From positions 1 through 64,000 of the forward strand of contig NZ_JAPCWC010000015.1 in assembly GCF_026420865.1 (NCBI RefSeq): DNA of 64,000 bases. Direction: 5' to 3'. This DNA is from Novosphingobium clariflavum (GTDB lineage Bacteria > Pseudomonadota > Alphaproteobacteria > Sphingomonadales > Sphingomonadaceae). Numbering within the stretch: the first letter of the stretch is position 1; each line of letters starts with the position of its first letter. The notes under the pieces are model-generated. The model had not been told where the DNA came from. It saw only the letters and a program-made list of their open reading frames with translations, and did not search any database. Of the stretch, positions 26,793 through 35,566 are shown piece by piece. A program made the position numbers and the translations under genes.

Positions 26793-27587
26793 ATGGCAGA
26801 CGGTATGCAAGTGACGGAGCGGCGGGCGGCCTCGCCGCAGTCGGTAACGCGGGTGATCCGCCTGCTGGAAGCGCTCTGCGCCAGCAGCGAGCCGGTGTCG
26901 CTGGCCGATCTCAGCCGCCGCCTCGCCACCCCCAAGAGCAGCCTTGCCGCCCTGCTGCGGGGTCTTGCCGAGGAGGGTTTCGTGATCGGCAGCGACGCCA
27001 TGTGGCGGCTCGGCCCCGGCGCTTTCGGGCTGGGCAGCGCGCTCACCGAGGCGCGGCGGCGGCTCCAGAGTTCGGACCTCATCCGCGACGGCATGCGCCG
27101 CCTCAGCGCCGCCAGCGGCGAGACGGTGCTGCTCGCGGTCGGCGAACCGCAGGGCGAGAGCATGACCTATGTCGACCTTGTCGAAAGCGCGCATGTGGTG
27201 CGTTATCTCGTCGCCATCGGTGATCGGCGCCCGTTCTATGCAACGGCAGGCGGCCGCGCGCTGCTGGCGACCTGCTCGGCCGAGGCGGTGGAGAGCTATC
27301 TCAAACGGCTCAATGCCCAGCGCCTCGCGCCGACGACTCTGGTGGACCGCGCCGGGCTGCGCGCGGCGATAGAGGCGGCACGGGAGCAAGGCTACGCGCA
27401 GACGGTCGATCAGGCGGCGCAAGGCGTTACCGGCACCGCGGCGGTGATCCGCGATGCGGCGGGGCAGGTCGTCGGCGCACTGGTGATCGCCGCGCCGACC
27501 GCGCGCGCGCAAGACCGGCTGGCGGAGCTCGCACAGCTGGTCGTGGCGGAAGCGGCGCAGATCTCGCGCAGCCTCGGGTTCCGCTAG
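26793..27587 (+). CDS. IclR-family transcriptional regulator
   Basis: A 264-residue regulator. Residues 15-75 form the N-terminal winged helix-turn-helix (SLADLSRRLATPKSSLAALLRGLAEEGFV), and the remainder is the IclR effector-binding domain with GRRPFYATAGGRALLA-type and QGVTGTAAVIRDAAGQVVGAL tracts. Co-transcription with the LLM oxidoreductase six bases upstream suggests it controls that gene and itself, though its effector is unknown. It converges with the minus-strand glycosyltransferase, only three bases apart. Confidence 0.9.
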   Translation: MADGMQVTERRAASPQSVTRVIRLLEALCASSEPVSLADLSRRLATPKSSLAALLRGLAEEGFVIGSDAMWRLGPGAFGLGSALTEARRRLQSSDLIRDGMRRLSAASGETVLLAVGEPQGESMTYVDLVESAHVVRYLVAIGDRRPFYATAGGRALLATCSAEAVESYLKRLNAQRLAPTTLVDRAGLRAAIEAAREQGYAQTVDQAAQGVTGTAAVIRDAAGQVVGALVIAAPTARAQDRLAELAQLVVAEAAQISRSLGFR

Positions 27588-27590
27588 AGC

Positions 27591-28658
27591 TTACGCCGCG
27601 CTGAGCAGTCCGCGATCGCCTTCGAGCGCCGCCGTCAGCGCCGCGAGGAACTGATCGGTGGCGCGCTCCCACGAGAATTGCGCGCCAAGCGCGGCCGCAT
27701 CCATGCGTTCGACCTTCAGGGCCGCGCGGATGGCCTCGGCAAGGTCTTCGTCCACGCCGCCCGCCGGACGGGCCAGCGGTTCGTCCCCCCCGCAGCCATC
27801 ATGGCCAAGGATGTCGACCGGCCCGGTCACCGGGAAACTCGCAACCGGGGTACCGCAGGCCAGCGCCTCGATCACCACGAGGCCGAAAGTGTCGGTGAGG
27901 CTGGGGAACACGAAACAATCGGCGGTGCGGTAGGCGCTCGCCAGTTCCTTGCCCGCCAGCGCGCCGAGGAAATGGACCTGCGGATAGCGGCGCTTCAGGC
28001 TTTCCAGGGCGGGGCCGTCGCCCACCACCACCTTGCTGCCCGGCACATCGGCGTCGAGGAAGGCTTCGAGGTTCTTTTCCGGCGCCACGCGCCCGACATT
28101 GAGCATGACCGGCCCCGGCAGCGCGGCCATCAGTGGGTGGCGCGGACCCTCGGCGCGGAACAGGGTGTGGTCGATGCCCCGGCTCCAGCGGCGGGTATGG
28201 CCGATGCCGCGCGCTGCCAGTTCGCTGGCCATGCTCTGCGTCGAGACCAGCACCGCCTGGCTCGGGGCATGGAAGCGCTGCATGATCGGCCAGAACCGCT
28301 CGGCGCTGATGCCCGTGCGCACCGCCGCATATTCGGGAAAGCGCGTGTGGAAAGCCGAAGTGAACGGAACCCCGCGCGCCAGACACCAGCCGCGCGCCGC
28401 CCAGCCGATCGGGCCTTCGGTGGCGATATGGACGATGTCGGGCCGCGTCCGGTCGAGCATGCGCCGCACCCCGAAACGCGGCGCCATGGCGAGGCGGATC
28501 GAGGCATAGCCCGGCATCGGCACCGTCAGGAACAGGTCCGGCGTCAGCGTATCGACTTCGTGACCGCGCCGGGTAAGCTCATCCAGAGTGGTGGTGAGCG
28601 AGCGGACGACGCCGTTGACCTGGGGAAGCCACGCGTCGGTCGCCAGCGTCAGCTTCAC
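27591..28658 (-). CDS. GT4-family glycosyltransferase
   Basis: A 355-residue GT-B enzyme. The N-terminal motif TDAWLPQVNGVVRSLTTTLDEL and the C-terminal donor-site tract SLTDTFGLVVIEALACGTPV (E-x7-E) match the GT4 group that includes mannosyl- and sulfoquinovosyl-transferases acting on lipids. The start is a GTG whose bases overlap the TGA of the upstream LpxH-like gene by four bases (GTGA), so the two are coupled. The pairing suggests a lipid or envelope glycolipid substrate. The sugar and acceptor are not known. Confidence 0.88.
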   Translation of the reverse strand: MKLTLATDAWLPQVNGVVRSLTTTLDELTRRGHEVDTLTPDLFLTVPMPGYASIRLAMAPRFGVRRMLDRTRPDIVHIATEGPIGWAARGWCLARGVPFTSAFHTRFPEYAAVRTGISAERFWPIMQRFHAPSQAVLVSTQSMASELAARGIGHTRRWSRGIDHTLFRAEGPRHPLMAALPGPVMLNVGRVAPEKNLEAFLDADVPGSKVVVGDGPALESLKRRYPQVHFLGALAGKELASAYRTADCFVFPSLTDTFGLVVIEALACGTPVASFPVTGPVDILGHDGCGGDEPLARPAGGVDEDLAEAIRAALKVERMDAAALGAQFSWERATDQFLAALTAALEGDRGLLSAA

Positions 28659-29554
28659 TCGGCGGCCTCCAGGAGGGCGTCCGCCGGGGCGGTGTGCCCT
28701 CCGGTTTCCGCGATCCAGTCGAGGATCGAAAGATGGCCCGCCGCGTCTTCCACCAGCGCGGTGCAGCTTTCCACCCAGTCGCCGTCGTTGTAATAGGTGA
28801 TGCCGCCGAATTCGCGGATTTCCGCACAGTGGATATGGCCGCAGACCACGCCGTCGAAGCCGCGGTTGATCGCTTCGGTCGCCACCGCTTCCTCGAAGCT
28901 GCAGACGTACTGGACGGCGTTCTTGACCTTCTTCTTCATGTAGGCCGAGAGCGACCAGTAAGGCATCTTCAGCTTGCGGCGCACCGCGTTGAACACGATG
29001 TTCGCCCGCAGCAGCGCGCCGTAGGCCTTGTCGCCCAGGAACGCGAGCCACTTGTGGTAGAGCACCACACCGTCGAAGGCGTCGCCATGCGTCACCAGCA
29101 GGCGGCGGCCGTCCTTCGTTTCGTGCACCGCTTCCAGCACCAGCTCGACGCCGCCGAAGGTGAGGCCGGCATAGTCGCGCAGCATCTCGTCATGGTTGCC
29201 CGCCACGAAGACCACGCGGGTGCCGCGGTGCGCCATCTTGAGGATGCGGCGGATCACTTCGTTGTGCGCATCGGGCCAGTACCAGCCCTTGGACAGCCGC
29301 CAGCCGTCGACGATGTCGCCCACGAGATAGAGCGTCCTGCACTCGACCGAGCGCAGGAAATCCACCAGCATCTCGGCATTGCAGCCGCGCGTGCCGAGGT
29401 GGATGTCGGAAATCCACACGGTTTCGTACTTGCGCTTGGGACGGAACCCCTTGGGATCGGGCAAGTCCAGCCAGGCCGGAATATTGCCGCCGCCATCACC
29501 GCCACCAAGGCCGTAGGCACCGCGTTCGAGAAGAGCCTGCATGTCGTTGCGCAT
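28655..29554 (-). CDS. UDP-2,3-diacylglucosamine diphosphatase-like metallophosphoesterase
   Basis: A 299-residue calcineurin-like hydrolase with a complete di-metal set: DIHLG (Asp50, His52), GDIVDGW (Asp80), GNHDE (Asn120, His121), VTHGD, and GHIH near the C-terminus. The HxH ending and length fit LpxH-like proteins, which cleave UDP-diacylglucosamine in lipid A synthesis. It has a 40-residue Gly-rich N-terminal extension. A second ATG at codon 5 is an alternative start. It is coupled to the downstream glycosyltransferase, a combination seen in other alphaproteobacteria. A different phospholipid-type substrate is possible. Confidence 0.82.
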   Translation of the reverse strand: MRNDMQALLERGAYGLGGGDGGGNIPAWLDLPDPKGFRPKRKYETVWISDIHLGTRGCNAEMLVDFLRSVECRTLYLVGDIVDGWRLSKGWYWPDAHNEVIRRILKMAHRGTRVVFVAGNHDEMLRDYAGLTFGGVELVLEAVHETKDGRRLLVTHGDAFDGVVLYHKWLAFLGDKAYGALLRANIVFNAVRRKLKMPYWSLSAYMKKKVKNAVQYVCSFEEAVATEAINRGFDGVVCGHIHCAEIREFGGITYYNDGDWVESCTALVEDAAGHLSILDWIAETGGHTAPADALLEAAE

Positions 29555-29698
29555 CGATCCGGACCCCGTTTCTGCCCCGTTCCAGCTCTGTCATATTTCG
29601 CATGGACGCGTTGCGCGGGCGTGACGGTTGCGGGTCACTTCGATGACAGCGGCAGCCACGGGCAGATCGCCCTTCAAACTACGGCCAATTTCTTGGGC

Positions 29699-29728
29699 AT
29701 GTCATTGATATGTCACTTGCCCGTCACA
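29699..29728 (+). promoter_or_regulatory. Triple 11-bp-period Pho-box-like array
   Basis: ATGTCAT (29699), ATGTCAC (29710) and CCGTCAC (29721) start exactly 11 bases apart, matching CTGTCAT at 6, 5 and 5 of 7 positions. The array lies 157 bases before the orphan response regulator and 145 bases before the divergent LpxH-like gene. The period is the defining feature of PhoB operators. It is a pattern match without experimental support. Confidence 0.5.
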
Positions 29729-29772
29729 CTGACGCGGCAATTACCCGCTCGCAACATCGCGCAACAAGGGGC

Positions 29773-29877
29773 TGGAGCAGCTTGCGGACCGATCGCATCG
29801 GTTCGAACACTCCCGTTTCCCGTTGTCGCATTTTCCACGTCATCGGGTGTTCCGCCCGATGCGAAAAAACGCTCCAG
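29773..29877. repeat. Dispersed intergenic repeat, copy 2
   Basis: A diverged copy of the 11244-11350 element. It starts TGGAGCAGCTTGCGGACC and ends GATGCGAAAAAACGCTCC, with a GGGTGTTCCGCCC palindrome in place of AGGTGATTCCACCT. It ends eight bases before the response regulator start, so it forms that gene's 5' leader and may include its ribosome site region. Confidence 0.6.
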
Positions 29878-29884
29878 GGGGGTC

Positions 29885-30559
29885 ATGAAGCGGATCGATA
29901 TCTTCCTGGCATGCGAGCTTTCCGGCGGACTCGCGGCCTTTCGTCATGACGATTTCGACGTCGTGCTGCACCGCTGGCACGACAGCGCAGACCTGCCGCT
30001 GATCGAAGGCGCGCTCTGGGTGTTCATCGACTGGGTGCTGCCCGAAATGTCCGGCCTCGAACTGTGCCGCCGCCTGCGCGCCGATGGGCTGACGCAGAAT
30101 GCCCATGTGACGATGGTGCTGGAAGAGGACAACCAGGAAGACCGCAAGCGCGCGCTGCGCATGGGCGCAGACGACTATATCGTCGGCCCGCTGACCCGCG
30201 GCGCCCTGCTCGACCGGGTGCTGGGCGCCAATATCGGCGAACAGGAAAGCATCGGACTGCGGGTGCTGGCCCAGGGCGAACTCTCGGTCGACGTCGCCGC
30301 CTTCCAGGCGCGCTGGCAGGGCAAGCCGATCGCGCTGATGCCCAACGAGCTACGCCTGCTGCGCTATTTCATCGAGCACCCCGGCCGCGTGTTCACCCGC
30401 ACCCAGCTGATCGCCGCGCTCGGCAAGCAGGAACCGGCGGTGGACGAACGCACCGTGGACGTGTGGATCGGCCGCCTGCGCCGCGCCCTCAAGGGCGTGG
30501 GCGCGGGCAACCCGCTGCGCACCGTGCGCTCGCTGGGGTATGTCTTCGATACGGCGTGA
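29885..30559 (+). CDS. Orphan OmpR/PhoB-type response regulator with degenerate receiver
   Basis: A 224-residue regulator. The C-terminal half (from about residue 125) is an intact OmpR-type winged helix with the typical EHPGRVFTRTQLIAAL and VDVWIGRLRRAL tracts. The receiver keeps the likely phospho-acceptor Asp49 (FIDWVLPEMSG) but lacks the usual N-terminal acidic pair. The switch Thr/Ser region reads VTMVLEEDN, and the conserved Lys of DDYxxKPF is replaced by Gly (DDYIVGPL). Phosphorylation-dependent switching is therefore doubtful. No histidine kinase is adjacent. A Pho-box-like array lies upstream. Confidence 0.85.
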   Translation: MKRIDIFLACELSGGLAAFRHDDFDVVLHRWHDSADLPLIEGALWVFIDWVLPEMSGLELCRRLRADGLTQNAHVTMVLEEDNQEDRKRALRMGADDYIVGPLTRGALLDRVLGANIGEQESIGLRVLAQGELSVDVAAFQARWQGKPIALMPNELRLLRYFIEHPGRVFTRTQLIAALGKQEPAVDERTVDVWIGRLRRALKGVGAGNPLRTVRSLGYVFDTA

Positions 30560-30560
30560 A

Positions 30561-30665
30561 GCCGTTTGCGATCCGGCTGTATCGGATCACCGGCTCCACG
30601 CTTCCGGTTTTACGCGTTTTCCGAGCCGTCAGGTGATTCCACCTGAAGGGAACACTCTCTAGAAC
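30561..30665. repeat. Dispersed intergenic repeat, copy 3
   Basis: It contains GCCGTTTGCGATCC, TTTTACGCGTTTTCCGAG, and the exact palindrome AGGTGATTCCACCT (30630-30643). It ends CTCTCTAGAAC. It begins just after the response-regulator stop, and its last bases include the TAG stop codon (30659-30661) of the convergent minus-strand gene. Confidence 0.75.
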
Positions 30666-31135
30666 TTGTAGCCCAACCCCACAGCGACCATGTCGGCATC
30701 GGGTTCGCCGTCACCGATCAGCACATGCTTGTATTCGAGCTTGGCGTAGACCTGCTCGTTGAGGTCCTGCTCCCAGCCGGTGCTGAGGCCGACGGCGCTG
30801 CCGCATTCGCGGCAGTCCTTGGTCTGCCAGTTCGCCGCCGCATAGAGCTTGGCGCCCGGCAGCACGCGGGCGCCGACACGGCCGCCCACGCCCCAGACCA
30901 CGCGGGTATCATCGGCAAGCGTCTTTTCCGCAAGGCCTTCGGCGCCGACGAAGAAGCGCTCGCCCAGATCGACGTCATAGCCCACCGCCGCACCGGCAAC
31001 GGCATTGGTATCCCCGCGGTTCCAGATCACGCCGCCGGTGCCTTCGACATAGGCCTCGTCGGCAAGCGCGGGAGTGGCGAAGGTAGCGGCGGTCGAAACG
31101 AATGCCGCGCAAAGCAGCAGGGGCAGATGGCGCAT
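30659..31135 (-). CDS. Small outer-membrane beta-barrel-like protein
   Basis: A 158-residue protein with a signal peptide (ending TPALA, about residue 24) and alternating beta-strand pattern ending in Lys-Phe (GLGYKF), the C-terminal signature of outer-membrane barrels. Gly/aromatic strands such as FVGAEGLAEKTL and VYAKLEYKHVLIG fit an eight-stranded barrel of the OmpA/OmpW size class. A Cys pair (KDCRECG) sits in a loop. The ATG at 31135 is chosen because the signal peptide starts there. The stop codon belongs to a dispersed repeat. The specific function is unknown. Confidence 0.7.
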   Translation of the reverse strand: MRHLPLLLCAAFVSTAATFATPALADEAYVEGTGGVIWNRGDTNAVAGAAVGYDVDLGERFFVGAEGLAEKTLADDTRVVWGVGGRVGARVLPGAKLYAAANWQTKDCRECGSAVGLSTGWEQDLNEQVYAKLEYKHVLIGDGEPDADMVAVGLGYKF

Positions 31136-31250
31136 GATGAAACCTCGGATAGCCGGTGCGCCGCCCGGAGGAGGTATAGGGCCGGGCAGCGCTGGCGCCG
31201 CCTTAGACCTTGCGAGTGTAAGATAACATTGCTGATCCCTGCCCGACACT

Positions 31251-31312
31251 TGCAGTTTTCGGAAGCCGGACGCGGGGAGGTGATTCCACCTGATTAGAAA
31301 ATGCTCTAGAAC
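31251..31312. repeat. Dispersed intergenic repeat, partial copy 4
   Basis: A shortened copy with TGCAGTTTTCGGAAG, the palindrome AGGTGATTCCACCT (31278-31291), and the end GAAAATGCTCTAGAAC. The ending contains the TAG stop (31306-31308) of the chemoreceptor gene, exactly as copy 3 does for its neighbour. Confidence 0.75.
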
Positions 31313-32739
31313 TCCGCCCAGTCATCCCCGGAAGGGGCCGGGCTCAGGGCGAGATTGCCGCTGACCGGCGGCAGCGCTGCAAGGCGCGGCGCCGGGCTGG
31401 CCGGGGGGGCGGAGGCACTCACCATAGCCGGTTGCGACGACACCGCACGGCGAGCCGAGGCCTTCGCGCCCCCTTTCAGCCGGAAGCGCCCGGTCAGGCC
31501 CGAGAGTTCCTCGGCCTCGGAGGCCAGGCTGCGGGCGGCAGCCGCGGTCTGCTCGACCATGGCGGCGTTCTGCTGGACCATCTGGTCCATGCTGATCACG
31601 GCCTTGCCGATGTCGCCCAGGGTATCGGCCTGCAGTTCCGCGCCCTTGGCGATGGCATCGACCAGTGCGTTCACCTCGGCGATCTTCGTGCCGATCCGCT
31701 CCAGCATGCGGCCGGTCTGCCCGACCAGGTCGACCCCCTGGCTCACCTGGGTGGAGGAATTGGTGATGAGCGCGCGGATGTCGCGCGCGGCGTCGGAGGA
31801 ACGCTGGGCCAGTGCCCGCACTTCGTTGGCGACAACGGCAAAGCCCTTGCCGGCATCGCCCGCGCGCGCCGCCTCGACCCCGGCATTGAGCGCCAGGAGA
31901 TTGGTCTGGAAGGCAATGCCGTCGATCAGGTCGATGATCTGGTTGATCTCCAGCGAACTCTTCTCGATCGCCGCCATCGCCGAAATGGCACTGCGCACGA
32001 CCGAGGCGCCCTCGTCGGCATCGCCGTGCGCGGCGCTCACCGCGTTGCGCACGTCGGCCGCGCTGCGGGCCGTATCGTCGACCATGCCGGTCACATGCTT
32101 CATCGAGGCCGTGGTCTGCTCCAGCGTCGCGGCCTGCAGTTCGGTCCGTTCGGCCAGGTCGTCCGAGGCGGCGCGGATCTCCGCCGAGCCCGAGCGCACG
32201 CATTCGGCCGAGGCGACCACTTGCCCCATGCTCCCCTCGAGACCGCCGACGGTGCGGTTGAAACTCGCCCGCAGGCCTTCATAGGCCGCGGCGAAAGGCT
32301 GGCCGAGCTGGGTCGTCATATCGCCCTGCTCGAGCCCCGAAAGGCCGCGTTCGAGGCCCTCGACCACGGCCTGCTGTTCGCCCGCGCTGCGCTGGACTTG
32401 CGCGGCATTGTCGCGAAACACCGCCATGGCCTTGGTCATGCGGCCCACGCAGTCGTTGTGGTCGGTGAAGTGGATGGGGCTGGAAAGATCGCCGCCCGCC
32501 AGCGCCTCCATGCGCACCACGGTCTCGACATAAGGGTCGCAGATCAGCCTGCCGCTGATCCGGACCGTCACCAGCCCGCCCACCAGCGCCAGCAACGCGC
32601 AGCCGATTCCGGGGGCCATCCAGCCGAATGCGGCAAGGGCAGCCCCAAGCAGGCCCACCAGCCCCCAGAGCCCGTGAAGATAAAGCAGCGCCCGGAACTT
32701 GGCGCGGATCGGAGCCTCTTTCTCAAACCAATCGAACAT
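31306..32739 (-). CDS. Methyl-accepting chemotaxis protein without periplasmic sensor
   Basis: A 477-residue chemoreceptor. Two closely spaced hydrophobic segments lie at residues 16-60, so there is no periplasmic ligand domain. HAMP-like segments follow ([18 protein letters not shown] and a second [19 protein letters not shown]), then the signalling hairpin with the conserved tip [34 protein letters not shown]. The tail is Pro/Ala-rich and ends DDWAEF, an aromatic-acidic end resembling CheR-tether tails. The ATG at 32739 follows AAGGGCAGG. It probably senses an intracellular or membrane state. No che genes are nearby. Confidence 0.93.
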   Translation of the reverse strand: MFDWFEKEAPIRAKFRALLYLHGLWGLVGLLGAALAAFGWMAPGIGCALLALVGGLVTVRISGRLICDPYVETVVRMEALAGGDLSSPIHFTDHNDCVGRMTKAMAVFRDNAAQVQRSAGEQQAVVEGLERGLSGLEQGDMTTQLGQPFAAAYEGLRASFNRTVGGLEGSMGQVVASAECVRSGSAEIRAASDDLAERTELQAATLEQTTASMKHVTGMVDDTARSAADVRNAVSAAHGDADEGASVVRSAISAMAAIEKSSLEINQIIDLIDGIAFQTNLLALNAGVEAARAGDAGKGFAVVANEVRALAQRSSDAARDIRALITNSSTQVSQGVDLVGQTGRMLERIGTKIAEVNALVDAIAKGAELQADTLGDIGKAVISMDQMVQQNAAMVEQTAAAARSLASEAEELSGLTGRFRLKGGAKASARRAVSSQPAMVSASAPPASPAPRLAALPPVSGNLALSPAPSGDDWAEF

Positions 32740-32960
32740 GCCTGCCCTTCCCGAACCACCAGATCCTGACTTGCGCCAGATCTCGCGCGCAGCTTGCCGA
32801 AGGCGATCTGCAAGACAGCGATTTATCGGGTATTTGCAAAGGATTGGCGCGCGCCATGCTAGGGGCAATCATGTAGTGGACAGCGCCCTGGAGCGCGTAA
32901 ACGCCCAACCGGCATCGCCTCCCCGGTCTGTCCGCCGGACGCCCGAACGAACTGCGCCGG

Positions 32961-32992
32961 GCACAAAAAAGGCAGCGTTTCCGCTGCCTTCT
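32961..32992 (-). terminator. Rho-independent terminator of ssb
   Basis: On the minus strand AAGGCAGCG-GAAA-CGCTGCC is followed by TTTTTTGT: a seven-pair GC-rich stem with a GAAA tetraloop and U-tract, about 30 bases after the ssb stop. It separates ssb from the chemoreceptor. Confidence 0.92.
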
Positions 32993-33020
32993 TGTTTCGA
33001 TCCGGTCCGGCAAAAGCCGA

Positions 33021-33608
33021 TCAGAATGGGATGTCGTCGTCGAGGTCGTCGCCGAAGCCGCCGCCCGAGGACGAAGGCGTGCGGCCCCATTCGTCGCCGC
33101 CGCCCGAAGAGCCACCCGACGAACCGCCCGAACGGCCCCAGTCGTTGCCGCCCGACGAACCGCCGCCCGAACGGCCACCGCCGCCATAGCCGCCGCCCGA
33201 GGAACCGCCTTCATTCCAGCCGCCGCCGGAACCGCCGCGAGCGCCGCCGCCGCCCTGCGCGCCGTCGAGCATCGTCAGCACGCCGCCGACGCCGCCGACC
33301 GAGACTTCGGTGGTGTAGCGGTCATTACCGTTCTGGTCCTGCCACTTGCGCGTGCGCAGCTGGCCTTCGATGTAGATCTTCGACCCCTTGCGCAGGAACC
33401 GCTCGACCACGCCGACCAGACCTTCGCTCTGGATCACGACCGAGTGCCACTCGGTGCGTTCCTTGCGCTCGCCGGTGGCGCGGTCCTTCCAGCTTTCCGA
33501 GGTCGCGATGCGCAGATTGGCGATGCGGCCGCCGTTCTGGAACGACTTCACCTCGGGATCGGCACCCAGGTTGCCGATCAGAATGACCTTGTTGACACTG
33601 CCTGCCAT
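33021..33608 (-). CDS. ssb: Single-stranded DNA-binding protein
   Basis: A 195-residue SSB protecting single-stranded DNA during replication and repair. The N-terminal OB fold starts [21 protein letters not shown] and includes TEWHSVVIQ and [18 protein letters not shown]. Residues 118-185 are a Gly/Ser-rich linker with Asp-Trp and Glu-Trp insertions, and the protein ends DDLDDDIPF, the acidic tip that binds partner proteins. Length and order are normal for an alphaproteobacterial SSB. It is monocistronic and ends at a strong terminator. Confidence 0.97.
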   Translation of the reverse strand: MAGSVNKVILIGNLGADPEVKSFQNGGRIANLRIATSESWKDRATGERKERTEWHSVVIQSEGLVGVVERFLRKGSKIYIEGQLRTRKWQDQNGNDRYTTEVSVGGVGGVLTMLDGAQGGGGARGGSGGGWNEGGSSGGGYGGGGRSGGGSSGGNDWGRSGGSSGGSSGGGDEWGRTPSSSGGGFGDDLDDDIPF

Positions 33609-33680
33609 GATGGAATCGCTTTCTTCTGAATTTTGCCGAACGGCGTAGCGAATGGGGACCGGCGATGCGAGTCTGCCTCC

Positions 33681-33728
33681 CCCGGTTTTCTACAGGCCCG
33701 GTTTTCTACAGCCCCGGTTTGCTAAAGC
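33681..33728. repeat. Three 16-bp tandem repeats over the feoB stop codon
   Basis: Units CCCGGTTTTCTACAGG (33681), CCCGGTTTTCTACAGC (33697) and CCCGGTTTGCTAAAGC (33713). The third holds the TAG stop of feoB (33722-33724), and each unit carries a CTA on the plus strand. It looks like duplication of the 3' end of feoB. Confidence 0.85.
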
Positions 33729-35566
33729 CCGGCGCTCACTGCGATCCAGTAGGTCGCCCCCGCCGCGATGTAGGCCAGGCCGAACAGGTAGGCGAGCATG
33801 AAGGCCGGCCACTTCCAGCCGTTGGTCTCGCGCCGGGTGACGGCGATCGTCGACATGCACTGCGGCGCGAAGACGAACCATGCCAGGAACGCGAGGGCCA
33901 TCGGCAGGGTCCAGCGCCCCTTCAGACGGTCGCCCAGTTCGACGGCCTGCTTGTCCTCGTCGTCCCCCGCATCGACCGCGTACGTCGTCGCCAGCGACGA
34001 GACCGCCACCTCGCGCGCGGCCATGGCCGGGATCAGCGCCAGCGCCATGTCGCGGTTGAAGCCGATCGGCTCCACCACCACGGCAAGGCCATTGGCGATG
34101 TGGCCAGCGATCGAGGCATCGACCTGGCTCTCGCCGGGCTTGGCCTGCGGGAAGTTCAGCAGCACCCAGAGCACCACGGTGACGGTGAAGATGATCCCGC
34201 CCGCCCGGCGCAGGAAGATCCAGGCGCGCTGCCAGAGGCCCAGCGCCATGTCCTTGAGGCGCGGCAACTGGTACTTGGGCAGCTCCATGATGAAGCCCGA
34301 AGCCGCGCCCTTGGTGACCGTGCTGCGCAGCACCAGCGCCACCACCATGGCCCCGACGATGCCCGCCACGTAAAGCGCGAAAAGCACCAGCCCCTGGAGA
34401 TGCACGCCGCCGCCCACGGCGGTGTTGGGGATGAAGGCGCCGATGATCACCGCATAGACCGGCAAGCGCGCCGAACAGGTCATCATCGGGGCGATCAGGA
34501 TCGTCGTCAGGCGGTCCTTGGGATCGGTGATCGAACGGGTCGCCATGATGCCGGGAATGGCGCAGGCGAAGCTCGACAGCAGCGGGATGAAGCTGCGCCC
34601 CGACAGGCCGACAAATGACATCATCCGGTCCATCAGGAAGGCGGCCCGGGCCATGTAGCCCGAGGCCTCCAGCGCCAGGATGAAGGCGAAGAGGATGACG
34701 ATCTGCGGCAGGAACACGATCACCGCGCCAACGCCGGAGATCACGCCGTCGGTCAGCAGGCCGCGCAGCAGGCCGGGCGGCAGCGCCGCCTTGACGCTGT
34801 CGTGCAGCCAGCTCGCGCCGGCATCGAGGGCATCGGCGAAGGGCGTCGCCCAGGCGAACACCGCCTGGAACATCACGAAGAACACCGCCATCATGATCAG
34901 GAAGCCGAACCAGGGGTGCAGCAGCACCTTGTCGAGCCGCGCGTGCAGGCGGTGGCGCTTCGATTCGGAGAGGATCGCCGCATCGGCCATGGCATGGGCG
35001 GCCACGCGGCGCTCGGTCGCGCCGAGCGCGGTGAGGCCGGGGCCGGGATGGCGGGTTTCGGCCGACGCGATCGCCTCGGCCAGTTCGACAAGGCCGCGGC
35101 GGCGCACGGCGACGGTCGAGACGACCCGCACGCCCAGCTCTTCCTGCAGCACGGCCGGGTCGATCACCAGCCCGTCGCGCTCGGCAAGATCGACCATGTT
35201 GAGCGCGACCACGGTCGGCTTGCCCAGCGCCAGCACTTCCTGCGCAAAGACGAGGTGCTGTTCGAGGTTGGAGGCGTCGAGCACCACCACCAGCACGTCG
35301 GGCGCGGCCTCGCCGGTGAACTGGCCGGCGATGACCTTGGCGGTCACTTCCTCGTCGGGGCTGGTGGCATCGAGGCTGTAGGCGCCCGGCAGGTCGGTCA
35401 TCTCCACCGGTTCGCCGGTCGGCAGCACGAGGCGGCCGGACTTGCGCTCCACGGTGACGCCGGGATAGTTCGCGATCTTCTGGCGCGCCCCGGTCAGGGC
35501 GTTGAACAGCGCGCTCTTGCCCGCATTGGGATTGCCGACGAGGGCGACCTTGCGCTGGCGGCTCAT
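33722..35566 (-). CDS. feoB: Ferrous iron transporter FeoB
   Basis: A 614-residue inner-membrane Fe2+ transporter. The N-terminal G domain has G1 GNPNAGKS (residues 10-17), G2 around YPGVTVERK, G3 DLPG (about 58-61), and G4 NMVD. The membrane domain contains the two Gate-like regions and hydrophobic helices from about residue 240. It is shorter than E. coli FeoB (773), lacking a long C-terminal extension, which is common in this group. It overlaps feoA by four bases (ATGA), so the pair is translationally coupled. Confidence 0.96.
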   Translation of the reverse strand: MSRQRKVALVGNPNAGKSALFNALTGARQKIANYPGVTVERKSGRLVLPTGEPVEMTDLPGAYSLDATSPDEEVTAKVIAGQFTGEAAPDVLVVVLDASNLEQHLVFAQEVLALGKPTVVALNMVDLAERDGLVIDPAVLQEELGVRVVSTVAVRRRGLVELAEAIASAETRHPGPGLTALGATERRVAAHAMADAAILSESKRHRLHARLDKVLLHPWFGFLIMMAVFFVMFQAVFAWATPFADALDAGASWLHDSVKAALPPGLLRGLLTDGVISGVGAVIVFLPQIVILFAFILALEASGYMARAAFLMDRMMSFVGLSGRSFIPLLSSFACAIPGIMATRSITDPKDRLTTILIAPMMTCSARLPVYAVIIGAFIPNTAVGGGVHLQGLVLFALYVAGIVGAMVVALVLRSTVTKGAASGFIMELPKYQLPRLKDMALGLWQRAWIFLRRAGGIIFTVTVVLWVLLNFPQAKPGESQVDASIAGHIANGLAVVVEPIGFNRDMALALIPAMAAREVAVSSLATTYAVDAGDDEDKQAVELGDRLKGRWTLPMALAFLAWFVFAPQCMSTIAVTRRETNGWKWPAFMLAYLFGLAYIAAGATYWIAVSAGL

